NCBI GenBank assembly: GCA_035610835.1
Contig: CM069442.1
Span: 32,528,452-32,592,451 of the forward strand
Origin: Ophiura sarsii
Lineage: Eukaryota; Echinodermata; Ophiuroidea; Amphilepidida; Ophiuridae
DNA length: 64,000 bases
Direction of reading: 5' to 3'
The notes beneath the pieces are model-generated. The model was not told the DNA's origin, did not search any database, and saw only the letters and a program-made list of their open reading frames with translations. Both the position numbers and the translations under genes were made by a program. Positions within the stretch are counted from its first letter, which is position 1; every line of letters starts with the position of its first letter. Positions 34,081 to 46,316 of the stretch are shown here, piece after piece.

Positions 34081-36237
34081 CAAGTAATCACATTTAGTTC
34101 TTCCTCCCAGCAACTTTGTCTTAGTGCATTTTTGATAGTTATTACCTCGAATGCTCTGGTCAATATACTACTCGTATAGCATTAGCATCAATCACAACAT
34201 GTTAGTTTATTTCATTTTTAAAGTGGAAATTTAAACAATTCACAAGATAAAGGGTTTGTCACTTTTTTCGCAAGATAAAGGGTTTGTCACTTTTTTAGTT
34301 GAAGATGTTTTATCCTAAAGGTAAACCGAATGCGGTGAATGCGGTGGGGCTCGGGATCCGCTTACTGGCGTATCGAAGGTTGTCAAAAGTGGGAGGGAGG
34401 CAATGGCCCCGTGACCACCCGGTTCCCCGTTGGGGGTTTGATACACATAATCATAGGATCTACTCTTGGTTCTATCTTTCTTTCTCTGTAATTCTTTTCC
34501 GGTTCCCTGTAGTTTTTTGTCATTCCCTTTTCATCCCTCCTTATTTAACTTCGGCTCCAAGCAAGCTTATACCCAAATAAATTGAATTTTGTGGACACCT
34601 GCGCGTGTAGCGCGCGAACAATATTCCATATCTATGTCCCATAATAATTCCATGATTTCTCTTTGTCAAATGAACCAACAGTGCCGATGTCAAACAAATT
34701 GGATACACTTTTATGACGAATTTTTGTGGTGGTCCAGTGGATTTTTATCGTTCGAATCCGGATTTGAACGGTAAAAAACAGTATGACCCCACCCTCTTGA
34801 TTAGGAAAAACCGTGTGACCCCCCCCCCCCCCCTTTTTTTTTTGTCAAGTCAAAACCGTGTGACCCCCCTGTTTTCTCTCGCCCCCCCCCCCTCCGGTGG
34901 AAATAATGAACGCTCCCTTATGCAAAAAAAACACACAGCATATTAATATAAAATCAAGCTCAATTGATTTGTATTGTATGTACATGTTATCAACACACTG
35001 TAGATTTGCAGTTACTAGTTGTAGTAAATCGCGTCATCAACAATCAACATGCAAATATATTTTAAATTACACTTATGCTTGAACCGTGTTGTATTATGAA
35101 ACGTTAATTTATTGTTGTTAAAAGTGTAGCAACACAAAATAAAACAACACTGCAAACTAATAATAAATGTTTGTTTTAATATACCGTATAGCTTTCAGCG
35201 AAGATAAAGCCTATACATTAGTAGAACTATTTATTTACATTTGAGACACACTATATAATAACCAGTCTATCAGAACTAACCGGCCAGGCCTAATCCGTAT
35301 TGAATTGTATTGTGCGCTATTGAGGTAGTATTATCTCTGTGAATAGCGAGGCATACATTGAATGTGATGTGTTATGAATTATTGAGTGTCCCAGCAGAAA
35401 AAGGGCTGACTAAAAATTGCAAAGATCATATTTTTGGGATTTTCCTCCTCACGGTCCCAACTTTAACCTCTTATTGAATACTTCATTAGTATTTTAAAAC
35501 AAAAAAAACAGCGTATAGACGCAGTGTCCGGGTATCATCAAATAAGTAGCAATTTTGACAGGTTTATTTAGGTGACCGTGTGCTGAGATGCAAGCCTGTA
35601 CAAAACATGTACCATGATCAGTCTAAACATGAAAGCAGGTAGCCAGTAGCTGGTTGGATTAGCGTGTATGGATAATCAAGTATTGGCCAATCCGAAATCA
35701 GGTTTAATAATAAGAATATAATATTATACATAAGAAATAGAAATTTCGAAGTGCGATTTTGAAACATCACAAATTTTCATCACAAAAATAATAAAATTCA
35801 TAAGAACACAAAAAAGTGAAGCGATATTTTGAAACATCACAACATTTCATCACAATATAATATTATACATAAGAAAAATTGTGATGAAAAATTGTGATGA
35901 ATCAAAACCTCACATTTGTAATTCCCCTAGATCGTGCTACAAATCTGCTGAGATTGATCAACGCACGTGATATTTTGTTGTTTACCACTATTTTCTTGAG
36001 TTCGAACGAGTGGCGCATCTCTTACGAATTTCAATATTTTTAACAGAAAAAAAACCCGTTGTCTGTGCATTAATCACGAAAGAGTACATAGGATATACAC
36101 CAAGCCCACAGTTGCAAAATAATTAAAAATCTATGTAATCTGCAAAGGTAGGAATCATCAATAAAATCATGTTAATATGTACACTATGTTATCTGGACTT
36201 CATTGTACAGTACAAGTTGGCCTATAATGATGTGTAT
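34081..36237. other. Unannotated interval with minor repeats
   Basis: No gene is supported. C runs lie at about 34819-34833 and 34884-34893, each after an AAACCGTGTGACCCCCC-like word. A doubled CGCAAGATAAAGGGTTTGTC lies near 34240-34292. A local duplication of TTTGAAACATCACAA and ATAATATTATACATAAGAAA occupies about 35715-35900. Confidence 0.5.
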
Positions 36238-36494
36238 ACCACACCACCCCTCATTGACATCTAATCTGACGTCGCGAAAATGACATTTTGAAATCATCAT
36301 TTTTGTCCATCAAATATAACGAAGATCTTTCAAAATGCACTCACATGTTATTCCCAGAACTCTTAGTTATACATTGAGTTCATTTATAGTTGATCAAGCA
36401 TCCTTATTTTGGGGAAAATATTGAGGTGAAAAATCGGCAGTGCTGACACTCAATGTGAATTTTGCGACGTCGTGAGTCAATGGAGGGTGGTGGT
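36238..36494. mobile_element. MITE with ACCACACCACCC ends
   Basis: ACCACACCACCCCTCATTGA and TGACGTCGCGAAAAT at the left are mirrored by ATTTTGCGACGTCG and TCAATGGAGGGTGGTGGT at the right, arms about 45-50 bp with mismatches. It has a noncoding interior and TA at both flanks. Confidence 0.7.
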
Positions 36495-38140
36495 ACGTCT
36501 GTGTATCAAAGATACACTTGCACTACGGTACCGATTGGGACTAGATGAGGACCTGCGAATCTCATCTATTATTAACACAGGACTTTATCAAACTACTCAT
36601 TCAAATGTTACATTACTGCGACTAGGTAAAAATAAAACTGTAAAGGCTGAAGAAAAAGACACGGCCTACCTCTGTATTTGACGAAATACTGGCGATGGAT
36701 CTTTTACACCGATCATCCGTGTATTGCGGTTGGTTATTGGCGATTCATAATATTCAAACACATCGAACAATATCACCAGTACCAAGGCAAAAACCCAACA
36801 AATTATGAATTTGCTCCGCAAAGTTATGCTTTTGGCTTTTTCCGTCGACATTATAATTGTTGATCATATTCAAATCAAACACAACAGTGAGTGTAGCTAT
36901 AGCTAAGCGATTCGAGTTTTTGCTGATTGACTGAGAACAACTGAACAATAATGCGCTTTCAGCAATTCAGTAGAGCCTATTAATCACAGGTCATTGAGCA
37001 TTGCTTCAGTCAAAAACCAAACAATACGTTCTCTCCCTCTTTGGTAGCATATTACGTAATTACTTCAAATAGTACGACTTTGTCAAGGAGGAATTACTCA
37101 GGCTGAAAATGACGACCGCCATTTAATCAGGCCCCTGCTACTGAGATTCTCGACGGCTGTTACTCCGATACAACGTGCAAATCTTATGCACGAACCATTA
37201 TGCAGTCACCATTATGCATTATGCAGGAACCATTATGCAGTCACAGAGTGTGGACGTGTTTCTTCTTTGCTCCAGTGTGCAGTCATCCATATAGTACGTT
37301 GAATCATCTTAGGCCCTTCACAATAAAATGTGTGTTTCCTGTTACGAGCGCGCGTCCAAAAGTCCCCCCTCGTCATATATTTTATTATTTGATAATATTT
37401 TATTATATTACATTTTCCCTTTGAAAAATGCTGTTTTCCCATCTATTTCGCACATTTTTAGACCCAAATTTCATTTTGATCATTGCGTTCGTGACTTGCC
37501 AGTAACACGAAATCGACGAGTCGCTGTAGTATACTACAAGTGTCTATTGCATATTACAGGCAATGCGTAATCGTAAATGAACTGTAGTGTATGAGATGGA
37601 ATATAATCTACATCGCATGCTTCAGGTTATTTATCGTTTGACACCCGTCATGACAAGACAATACTTGAAACTATGTTGGCCTGAACTTTCTTCAGCACAG
37701 TTCAAGTCTAGCGAGTACCAAGTAAATGTATAAATATTGGATATTTTATTTAGTTTTTTGTTTTATATGTTTTACGAATCCAGATTGAGTGTGTAATCGA
37801 TTGTAACCGATTTGTAACGTATTTATTTGAATAATTCCAATAGAAATACCATAGGAAAATGACTTTCGCTTGGTCAGTACAAAATTCGGCAACCTAAAAA
37901 TAAATTTACACGCATATCGTGACGTGCAAATGGCTTAGACTTCTGACTTAGAGTACTGGTGTTTGAAAAAATCATGCGCTTTCTATCGTGGTCAGTAGCC
38001 TTGATCGGTCTTCTTTTGAGTTAGATTTAATATCCCTGCTAGTAGTGTAGTTGTAGGCCTACTGTAGGTGCTTGGTGAGTCACAACAAACCATGAATTGA
38101 CCACATGTCTGAAAATGTCAAATTTAAATTAGATTTTGCG
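36495..38140. other. Unannotated interval
   Basis: No gene or clear element. A short repeat of CATTATGCAG(T/G) words lies at 37195-37245. Open frames of 60-80 codons show no family features. Confidence 0.4.
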
Positions 38141-38164
38141 GTTCTTGGCTTTTGCGGTTGGTAT

Positions 38165-38480
38165 CAATGACCGTATGATAGTTTGCAGTTTGCTATATAG
38201 ATTGGGTGGGTCGAGGGGGTGGCACTGGTAGTCATGTAGTGGTGGATATGGGGGGGGGGGGTAATGGAGAAAAACTTGTTGCTGTATACATTTTGAGATT
38301 GGGGATGGGGTGGGGGAAGGATGATGGGTTGGGTGAAGGGGTGATGGAGGAAAATGGCCAACATGATTTTTTATTTTTGCTGTGGTGAGGTGGGGTCGGG
38401 TGGGTATCATTTGGGTGGTCCGGGGGTGAGGGAGGATGCGTGATGGGAGGGAAAATGTTACTTTGCTGTATTTGGGTGAG
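38165..38480 (+). repeat. G-rich, purine-biased low-complexity tract
   Basis: The plus strand is dominated by GGGTGGG, GGTGGATATGGGG, GGGGTGGGGGAAGG and similar words, including a 12-base G run near 38250. The proline-rich minus-strand frame at 38129-38497 is a by-product. G-quadruplex formation is possible. Confidence 0.6.
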
Positions 38481-39141
38481 GGCTGTCCAATGACCAAAAC
38501 TCACACAACCGAGTATTAAAATGGATTTTGTGTTTTGCCGTTGTAGTTTCTAGCTTTTTATTTTCTATGCATAAAAAGACAGTTTAATTTTTCAAAAACG
38601 TTACCTTAGTTGAACCAAAGTGACATGCAACCCCAGGGGTGGAAGTCTACTGCAGAACAGACCATGCCATCTTGTATATCAAAAGACCCCTTTTTAAATT
38701 GTATATTCATTTTGTTTGGTATCTGTGGTCCCTTTTTCAACATTTTGTTTAATAAAAACAATTGGTAGCTATTTTGGTCCCTCTTATTTCCCACCCCTCC
38801 CCTGCTGGCATGGTCATAGTCATACTTGCTGATCAATCAACATTGTATAGCCTTTGTTTTATGGTGTATATACATTTTGTTGTCAGTCAAAAGACTGAAG
38901 CGGTGCCGATATTAATTTGAACCGTGCCCAAATAATAAAATCCCCAAATTAATAAATAATAAATAATAAAAAGTCGCCTCATCCTCTTTTTCAAATTTGT
39001 AACCGGAAACACACAATTTATTGTGAAGGGCCTTACAGTCATCTATTATCATCTTACAGTCATCTATTAATTTATTATTATTATTATTACTTAGATTGAG
39101 GATGAATTATTGCTGATTTACTATTCGTGTCTACCATCATC

Positions 39142-40967
39142 ATGTCTTGTCAAGACTGTGGATCACTTAAATATAACTTATGTAATGGAGATTTGCTGTT
39201 ATGTAAATTATGTGATGAAATAAGATTCCCACCACTACCAAGAACGACTAAGGCTACGACTAAGGCTAAGGCTATAAAGACTACATCATCAAGGAAGGGC
39301 AGTGTGAGACAAACCTCGACCAAAGAGACTGTTACTACTAGTACTACTGTGGAAAGAGCCGCTTCGGTTATATATCAGGCTAAGCTATCAAAGATTCAAC
39401 GAATGAGCAGATTTGATCTGGTAAACATCAACATGAGTGTAATCTTACAAGAAATTCGTACTGCGATTATGACATCGGTTTCATCTGCTGAGACTGACCA
39501 AGTTGTGATTGCTAATCAGTCACTTACGGTACATAACAAACTGAAGGATTATGTCACATCAAGGATTATTTCTTTCAGTACCTAGGCTAACAACGCTTGT
39601 ATCTTTGGGAGATCATAACCCCACCTCGGACACTCTAACATCCGATTTGGATCAAGATAAGACCACAACAAACCCAACACCACCACCACCACCACCACCA
39701 ACGGTTACCGCATCAAGGATCGCGTGTGTGGATTTATGTAATCTGCAACATTTGGAAAGGGGAAAGTCTATTGAGTGCAACCTTTGCCAGGAACAGTTTC
39801 ACAAAGTGTGTGTTGGTTTGAAGACCAGCTCCAGATCATCGGTATGGATCTGCCAAACCTGTAAAGATCTACCTAAAACAGTAAAGTCCATAATCTCCAA
39901 GCAAGCAGCGCAAGAAAAAGAGATGGCTGACTTGCGCAAGGAAAACCTTACCCTGCACAAGCTGATTTCTGAACAACGGGCAGAGGTTGAGCGCATACTA
40001 CTAGCTGAACAACAAGCCGCCGATAAACCAGACAAATCTACACCCAATAAGACTCACCCAACCACCAAAGTGAAGCTTGATGATACTTAAAGTGAATCAG
40101 ATAAGACCCTGATCATAGGGGACTCGATAACTAGGGATGTCAATGCCAAAGGACTCCTAAACTCTGAAGTAATTTGCCTTTGAGGTGGACGGGTTAAGAC
40201 TGTGAGTGACAAACTCGCCACCATGGACCTTATCAAATGCCGTCATCGTCCATGTAGGAACTAACGATTGTGTATCGTATGAATCCCTTAAAGAAGGAAT
40301 TACACATTATGAAGATATGGTGGATCATATCAGATCCAAATCACCTCTCTGCAAGTTGATAATATCATCAGCGTGCCCAAGAGGAGATAGCTCAGCAAAC
40401 AATGAGCGTTGCAGGCAATTTAACATTGAAATCAAACGCATGTCAGAGGAGAAGGACTGCTCGTTTGTTGATAACGAAGGTAACTTTCTCCACCGCAATA
40501 ATACAGTTATCGAGAACAAGCTTACGAGCAGAAAGCTACACCTGTCCAAAACAGGCACAAGTACGCTATTATACAATATGAACAAAATATACCCCATCAT
40601 GTCAACTAAAGACAAGGAAACAACACAAACGGAAACGGACTCCAAATCAAGGCATCAACGCGACAATTATCAAGATCAAGACCAGGGCTTTTCATACCGT
40701 AGACCCCGACAACGTAGTCATGGATATCATGGATCAACTCGTGAATTTACTGACCGCAATGGACATTATCAACATGAACACAACGTCACTACTCGGTGTG
40801 ATCACTGTGGGCTTTCGAACCACAACACAGAACATTGCCATCATAGCCGTCCTGTACAATGCTATTCCTGTCAGGAGTATGGTCATAAGTCCTATGTTCC
40901 AGGGAAAAGACCTTATCTATGCCGTGAGGGAAATAACTTTGAAAAATATCCAACCCATTGGGATTAG
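39142..40967 (+). pseudogene. CR1-like LINE ORF1: PHD finger, SGNH esterase, zinc knuckles
   Basis: The first ATG in frame is at 39142. The N-terminal piece (to 39585) has paired CxxC motifs (CQDCG, CKLCD) and a Thr/Lys-rich linker. After a frameshift near 39551-39585 comes a proline stretch, then a PHD-type finger (CVDLC, IECNLC, FHKVC, WICQTC) and a coiled-coil-like segment. Translation then meets TAA at 40088 and TGA at 40181, a frame change near 40220, and the SGNH hydrolase blocks: IIGDSITRD with the catalytic Ser (about 40117), VHVGTND (about 40248) and RKLHLSKTG (about 40540). At the end is one CCHC knuckle (CDHCGLSNHNTEHC) and a second lacking its last Cys (CYSCQEYGHKSYV). Such ORF1 proteins bind the element RNA; the esterase role is not settled. 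Broken. Confidence 0.85.
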
Positions 40968-41062
40968 GATTTAGCCGGCACCGTGGAATGTACGAACTCT
41001 TTTTCTGTTCTTAATGATGAGTGTATGAGTGAAAACAATGAACCTAATAATGTTGATGTGAC
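40968..41062 (+). other. ORF1-ORF2 spacer of the LINE, left part
   Basis: Short spacer ending in GATGTGAC (41055-41062), the left target duplication of the hAT MITE. The other part resumes at 41581. Confidence 0.6.
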
Positions 41063-41454
41063 CAGTAGCGTAGCCAGGGGGGGCAAGGGGGGGCAGAGTG
41101 CCCCCCCCCCCCCTGAAAAATAATTTGACCGGGAAATCGGGAAGGCAGTGGAAAATCGGGAAGGTGAAGGAAGGGAAAGAAAGGGAGAAAAGGAAGGAAA
41201 GGAAAGGGAAAAAAGGGAAGGAAAGGGAAAAGAAAAGGAAAAGGAAGTAGCGTGCATAAAAGGGGAAATTTGGCGGGTCAATTTTTTTTTGTAGCAGGAC
41301 TTCGGCTAAATAAAGAAAAATGTTATAGAGAAAACTGATGAAAACCCGGATGATTGGCTAAAACTGTGGTGTGTTTTGTACTGCGCGACTTTTTGAGTGT
41401 GCGATTTTTTTGGACCGTGCGATTTTTTTGGACCGTGCGATTTTTTTGGACCTC

Positions 41455-41506
<52 letters not shown>

Positions 41507-41580
41507 ACCGGGTCGAACTGGTGCTCACCGGGAAAAAATACCTTTGCCCCCCCTGACAAGTGACCCTGGCTACGCTACTG
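41063..41580. mobile_element. hAT MITE with perfect 8-bp target duplication
   Basis: Ends CAGTAGCGTAGCCAGG and CCTGGCTACGCTACTG are exact inverted repeats, flanked on both sides by GATGTGAC (41055-41062 and 41581-41588). This is the 8-bp duplication expected of hAT transposition. Inside are a G/C-rich left part, a GGAAAGGGAAA purine tract, three 18-bp ACCGTGCGATTTTTTTGG repeats and a 50-base C run (41457-41506). It splits the LINE spacer and so inserted after the LINE. Confidence 0.92.
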
Positions 41581-41588
41581 GATGTGAC

Positions 41589-44500
41589 TGAAGATTTATG
41601 TACTGAATATAATACTGAGGTTAAACAAAACAAAAAACACTCTCATAGACGTGGAGGTAAGAAGGGCAAAAATAATAGTAAATATTATAAGCGTAAAACG
41701 GTAAAAATCGCTTTTAATAATGTCAATAGACTGCGTCCAAAGGTTCACGAGCTTGAAAATTTACTTAATGTAGAAAACTTTGATGTTTTTGGAATTGCAG
41801 AGTCTTTTCTGCGAGATACTTGACCATATTAATGTGCATGGTTACAGATGGGTTGGTAAAAACAGGGTTAAGAAAGGGGGAGGGGGATTGGCTTATTAAT
41901 TTCAGACACAATCTGTATTATTGATGACAATCTTTTTGACTCAACATCGGATGTATATGAAAGATTATGGGTCAAAATCTCGTTTGAAATTGATAAACCC
42001 ATGTATATTGCTGTAACATATTTCCCAGTTGAAGGTGCTGATCCGGATACAACGGATCAATTATATACTCAGTTACTATCTGAAGTCATACGTATTGAGG
42101 ATGAAGATGATGATCCATGCATTTTAATCATGGGTGATATGAATGCTAGGTAACAAAATTTGTTTTGGTGATCCTGTTTTAAACAGTAATGGTAAACGCC
42201 TTCTTAACTTTCATAACGATTCTGACTTGATACTGTTAAACTGTACTAAATTATGTAAGGGCAAGTTTACTTGGGCTCGTGGTAGTTTAAAAAGTACTAT
42301 TGATTATATGTTATGCACTAATAATTGTATGAATAGAGTTTCTGAATTGATTATTGATGAGGATCGCAAGTATGGATTAGGAAGTGACCATAATGTCCTA
42401 TCGTTGACAATGAATGTTAAGAACCGCTCTTATTTATTTTTTTATTTTTTATTTATTTATTCGGAAATCACTTTCAAAGCAGCGGCACCCACCTGGAGGT
42501 GGTGCATCCAAAGAATACAAAAACAAGAGTAAAATACACAAAGAATACAAGTAAATACACTGTACAATGATAATACATAAGAGGCAAAATAAGCAAAATA
42601 AGCATACAATCATGAATATCATGGATATTATATCATACACAAAGATGGGTTAATCAGCTTATATCATGAAGCGTAACGTGGAGTGTGTACATTAACTAAT
42701 GTCATTATTACTGCTATTATTATCATTCAACAAAACTGTCCTACATGACCATGCACGTTTTAAATAAGATTTACAAAATATATCAAACTGTTTATCAATC
42801 AATGCATCATATGAGTAATTACTCACCATGGGGGTGACATTTAAATAAGTACTACCTAAAATTAAACAAATTTGTGTATCATTGTCACTAACATTAAAGA
42901 AATGCCATACATAGGAGAGATCTACTCGGCGAAGATTCAGTTCTAAGTTGTGAAGCTCATTGTCGCGAATTGCACGTAGAGACTTACATGAAAGCATAAA
43001 ATTTTTGATATCTTCACAACCACTATTACAAAGTAAGCACATACCATCATTATTAACCTCCCACGAACTTACAATAAGTGCTCTAGCAAGAAGAAAAAGG
43101 TTATTTGGGATATTGATCAAGATACAAATTATATGGATTATCAAACCAATTTACATTTTGACTTTGGTAATTGGGAAATTGATTCTTATAATGATCCAGA
43201 TACAATTTGGGATTCTTGGAAGAGTAAGGTATTATCAATTGCAATTGATGGCCTGGGCACTAAAAAGATTAAGGGGAAATATAACTCTTGGTTTGATAAA
43301 GATATTGATTATGCGATTAAAGACCGTAAACATGCTGCTAAGGAGCACAGGAGGTGGGCAAAAAGTAATCAAAGTGATATAACTTTAGGTGATGATCTAT
43401 GGAAATCTTACCAAGATAAGCGCACTCGTGCTAAGAATCTTGTGAAAAGTAAAATTACGGAAATGCGTGTCAATAAATCTATTGATATTGCTAAGCAAGG
43501 GGGTCCTGCTTGCAAAGATTTTTGGAAAGTTCTCAAAGGGAGTAGTCGTAATCCTCAGGTTCATTGTATTAAAGCACCGCAATCTAAAGAAATAATCTAT
43601 GATAAGTCTAAGATGATCAATCAGACTATCCTTCAATATTGGAGTACTTTAGGTAAAATGAATATGAACTTGAATGGTAATGTAAATAGAGTCGATAATG
43701 GTGATGCCAGAGGTAACTTAGTGAATGGAATGGTTAATTCTATCAGGTGTCAATCAAATAAGAATTTAAATGATGATCATTATTTATATGATGTTAAAAT
43801 CAATATGGATATTGTTATTGAAGCCTTAAATCTTGCTAAGAATAACAAATCCCCAGGTCTTGACGGAATCACAAATGAACTTCTTAAAAATGGTGGGGAT
43901 AGCTTACACAAGTCTATCTTTAAGATGTTCAAGAAATTCATTGATCTCGAGAAAAGACCTACGGAATGGAATAGTAGCAAGAAGGGTGACCGCAAGGATT
44001 TAGATAATTGCAGGGGAATTTCACTTACTTCGTGTGTATCTAAAATATTTAACCGTATAATTGCAATGACTGTATCAAAATTCCTTGAAGACTCTAATAC
44101 TCTATCAGAAGTCCAAGGAGGATTTCGTCCATTACATAGATGCGAAGACCACATTTTTAATCTAAAAAGTATTGCTGCATGTCGATTAGCAGAGGGTAAA
44201 AAAGCTTATATGGCATTTTTGGATTTTCGCAAAGCTTTTGATACCGTTTGGAGGGAGGGCTTACTTTTAGCAGCCTGGAACTCGGGGTTATAAGAGGTCG
44301 AATTTGGAGATTAATTGATGCCTTATATGATAATGTTCAAGCTCAAGTTAAATTTGGCAATATAGAAACTGATTTCTTTGAAGTGACAGAAGGTGTTAAG
44401 CAAGGCTGTGTTTTATCGCCAGTTTTGTTCTCTATTTTTATTAATGAATTCACAAAGCTGTTAAAGGAACATGAAGTTGGTGTAAGAATTCATAACGTAT

Positions 44501-46068
44501 GTGTTGGTAGCCTTTTTTGGGCAGACGATGTGGTTCTTCTTGCAAATGATGAGAATGAATTAAAGTGGATGCTCGAATTAGCTGCTAAATTTGCTATTGA
44601 TTGGAAATTGAATTTTAACAATGATAAATCTAATGTTCTGATTATCGGGCAACGCATCAATAAGAATAAGTTATGGAGCTTGGGTGATAAATATATATCT
44701 GAGGTCGATACATATAAGTATTTAGGTGTTCACATATCACGCAACCTCTCTGCTCATTGTCATATTCAGGAAGTAGTTAAAAAGGGTAACAGACTCATTG
44801 CTTATATTAAGTCTATTATTAATAATTTTGATAACTTTAATCGTGTATATTATGGTGATGTCCTATGGAAAACAATAGCTCTTCCATCGATAAATTATGC
44901 AAGTTCGGTGTGGTTTCCTGGTAGTCAAGCGGATGTAAAGAAAATTGAAAATCTTCAGCTTGAAATGGCATGTTACATTTTGAAAGCACCTCGTAACACA
45001 CCTCGCGCTGTACTTTATGGTGAACTTGGATGGGCACCAATTTCCACAGTTCAAGATGGCTTTAGAGCAAAATATTTCGCCCGTATCATTGACATGGAGC
45101 AACATCGCTGGCCAAAATTACTTATTAACACAATGCTAAGTTTGGATATTGAGCCAATTAAACTTCGATACAAATTCTTGTATTGTATTCATAATATTTT
45201 GCACAAGTGTGATCTAATTGACATCATTGATTCAGCGAAGTCTGGTAGAGCTCCATTGAATCCTCATTGGGCCAATTCAGTTAAACGCGCGATCAATAAT
45301 ATATCTAACATTGAATGGGAAGAAGATGTTAAATCCAAATCCTCTCTTACCGATTATTTGAGTATTAACACTTTCCACGCGGCCTTTAGTTCTACCATAT
45401 ACAAAACAGATTTTTCAGAAACCTTTCCTAACTTTCAAGGTCTACCTCAACGATTACTGAACCAATACTAGGCATGTTTGTACTTATTTCAATGCATTTC
45501 TCATGGTCATTCCAAATATGGTAATGAAATTAAATCATGCTGACATTTTTGAAACATTTTGTCAAAATTTGGAATGTCGTCTGCAGCCGCCTGCCGCATT
45601 GAAAGCGTTAAGTACACTCCAGGCATGGAGACATACTTGTTAGATAACATTGATTTTTATGGGGCTTGTCTGAAATTCAAGATTCGTTCAAATACACTAC
45701 CATTAGAGTACAAAGTGAGTAAATGGACCCCTGATAATGATGGCACCTGTCAATTATGTAATAATGGTATTGAGGATACAAAACACTTTCTTTTCACTTG
45801 CATGTCACTTAATGCTATAAGAACTAATGAATATAATAATCTAGAAAAGGCTCTAATTGACTTAAATGGTATTGATGTATGGGTGCTATTTATCTCTAGC
45901 GATCTTGATGTAAAATATAAATTAATGCTAGGTAGTACATACACCACATTTTGTAATATAAGCAATGTTAATGACTTTTATCATGTATTTGACAAATTTT
46001 GTAAGTCCTTCTCTAAGCGTGCATGGAAGGCACGATTAGAGACGAAATGCGCAAACAATGACGATTGA
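41589..46068 (+). pseudogene. CR1-like LINE ORF2: endonuclease and reverse transcriptase
   Basis: The endonuclease starts near 41702 (VKIAFNNVNRLRPKV), breaks at TGA 41821 and near 41897, and shows ILIMGDMNAR near 42130 and GLGSDHNVLSL near 42390, two of its active-site motifs. After the antisense insertion (42429-43095) the reverse transcriptase runs from about 43100: KSPGLDGITNELL near 43850, GGFRPLHRCEDHIF, FLDFRKAFDTVW near 44220, a one-base frameshift near 44260, GVKQGCVLSPVLF near 44395 and the catalytic WADDVVLL near 44520. Between PTEWNS and KKGDRKD about ten residues usual in this region are missing. A stop at 45469-45471 precedes the last part (45559-46068), which holds a CQLCNNGIEDTKHFLFTC zinc motif. 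Full domain content, but dead. Confidence 0.88.
42429..43095 (-). mobile_element. Antisense 5'-truncated LINE of the same family, nested in ORF2
   Basis: On the minus strand a frame reading CLLCNSGCEDIKNFMLSC...LGSTYLN...FCKSYLKRAW aligns with the ORF2 C-terminus at 45740-46050. It is followed by GGTGGGTGCCGCTGCTTT and an AAATA-type tail at 42429-42460. The same GGGTGCCGCTG-TTT word and AAAT tail end the host LINE at 46258-46316. It is thus a short, tail-anchored insertion of a sister copy. AAGAA at both edges is a possible target duplication. Confidence 0.85.
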
Positions 46069-46239
46069 ATTATATTTGTTCATACATGTATAGTGCCATT
46101 TTCCACGTGTGCCTGGCATAATTTCAGATCAATTTTGTACGATTGACTTTGTGTCTGTATATAATATGTATATCTATCTCATGGTAAAACTTTGTAATTT
46201 GTGTATTAATTGTGTATTAATCTTGTGATTTTCTGTATA

Positions 46240-46316
46240 TGAACGCCCGTCGGGTAGACGGGTGCCGCTGTTTTAAAAGCGTATGTTCAAATAAATAAAT
46301 AAATAAATAAATAAAT
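46240..46316 (+). other. Conserved LINE 3' end: hairpin and (AAAT)n tail
   Basis: GCCCGTCGGGTAGACGGG can fold into a short stem, followed by TGCCGCTG and an AAAT repeat tail. The nested antisense copy carries an equivalent GGTGGGTGCCGCTG plus tail, so this 3' structure is probably what the reverse transcriptase recognises. Confidence 0.65.

Larger units (their letters stand above)
39142..46316 (+). mobile_element. Near full-length CR1-like LINE
   Basis: ORF1 (39142-40967), ORF2 (about 41700-46068), a 3' untranslated region and an (AAAT)n tail at 46290-46316 lie in the expected order on one strand. Subtracting a hAT MITE (41063-41580) and an antisense LINE fragment (42429-43095) leaves about 6 kb. 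The 5' untranslated start is not defined; it may reach back to about 38950. The PHD plus esterase ORF1 is, to my knowledge, typical of CR1-like elements. Several frameshifts and stops show it is no longer active. Confidence 0.85.

Noticed and set aside
38129..38504. Proline/histidine-rich minus-strand frame of 122 codons
   Set aside because: Product of a G-rich low-complexity tract; several frames are open at once, as expected for such composition.
41323..41633. Several overlapping Gly- or Pro-rich frames
   Set aside because: Artefacts of the 50-base C run and 18-bp repeats in the hAT MITE.
42692..43144. Minus-strand host gene with a cysteine motif
   Set aside because: The frame matches the C-terminus of the LINE ORF2 at 45.7-46.0 kb and lies in a tail-bearing insertion, so it is a LINE fragment.
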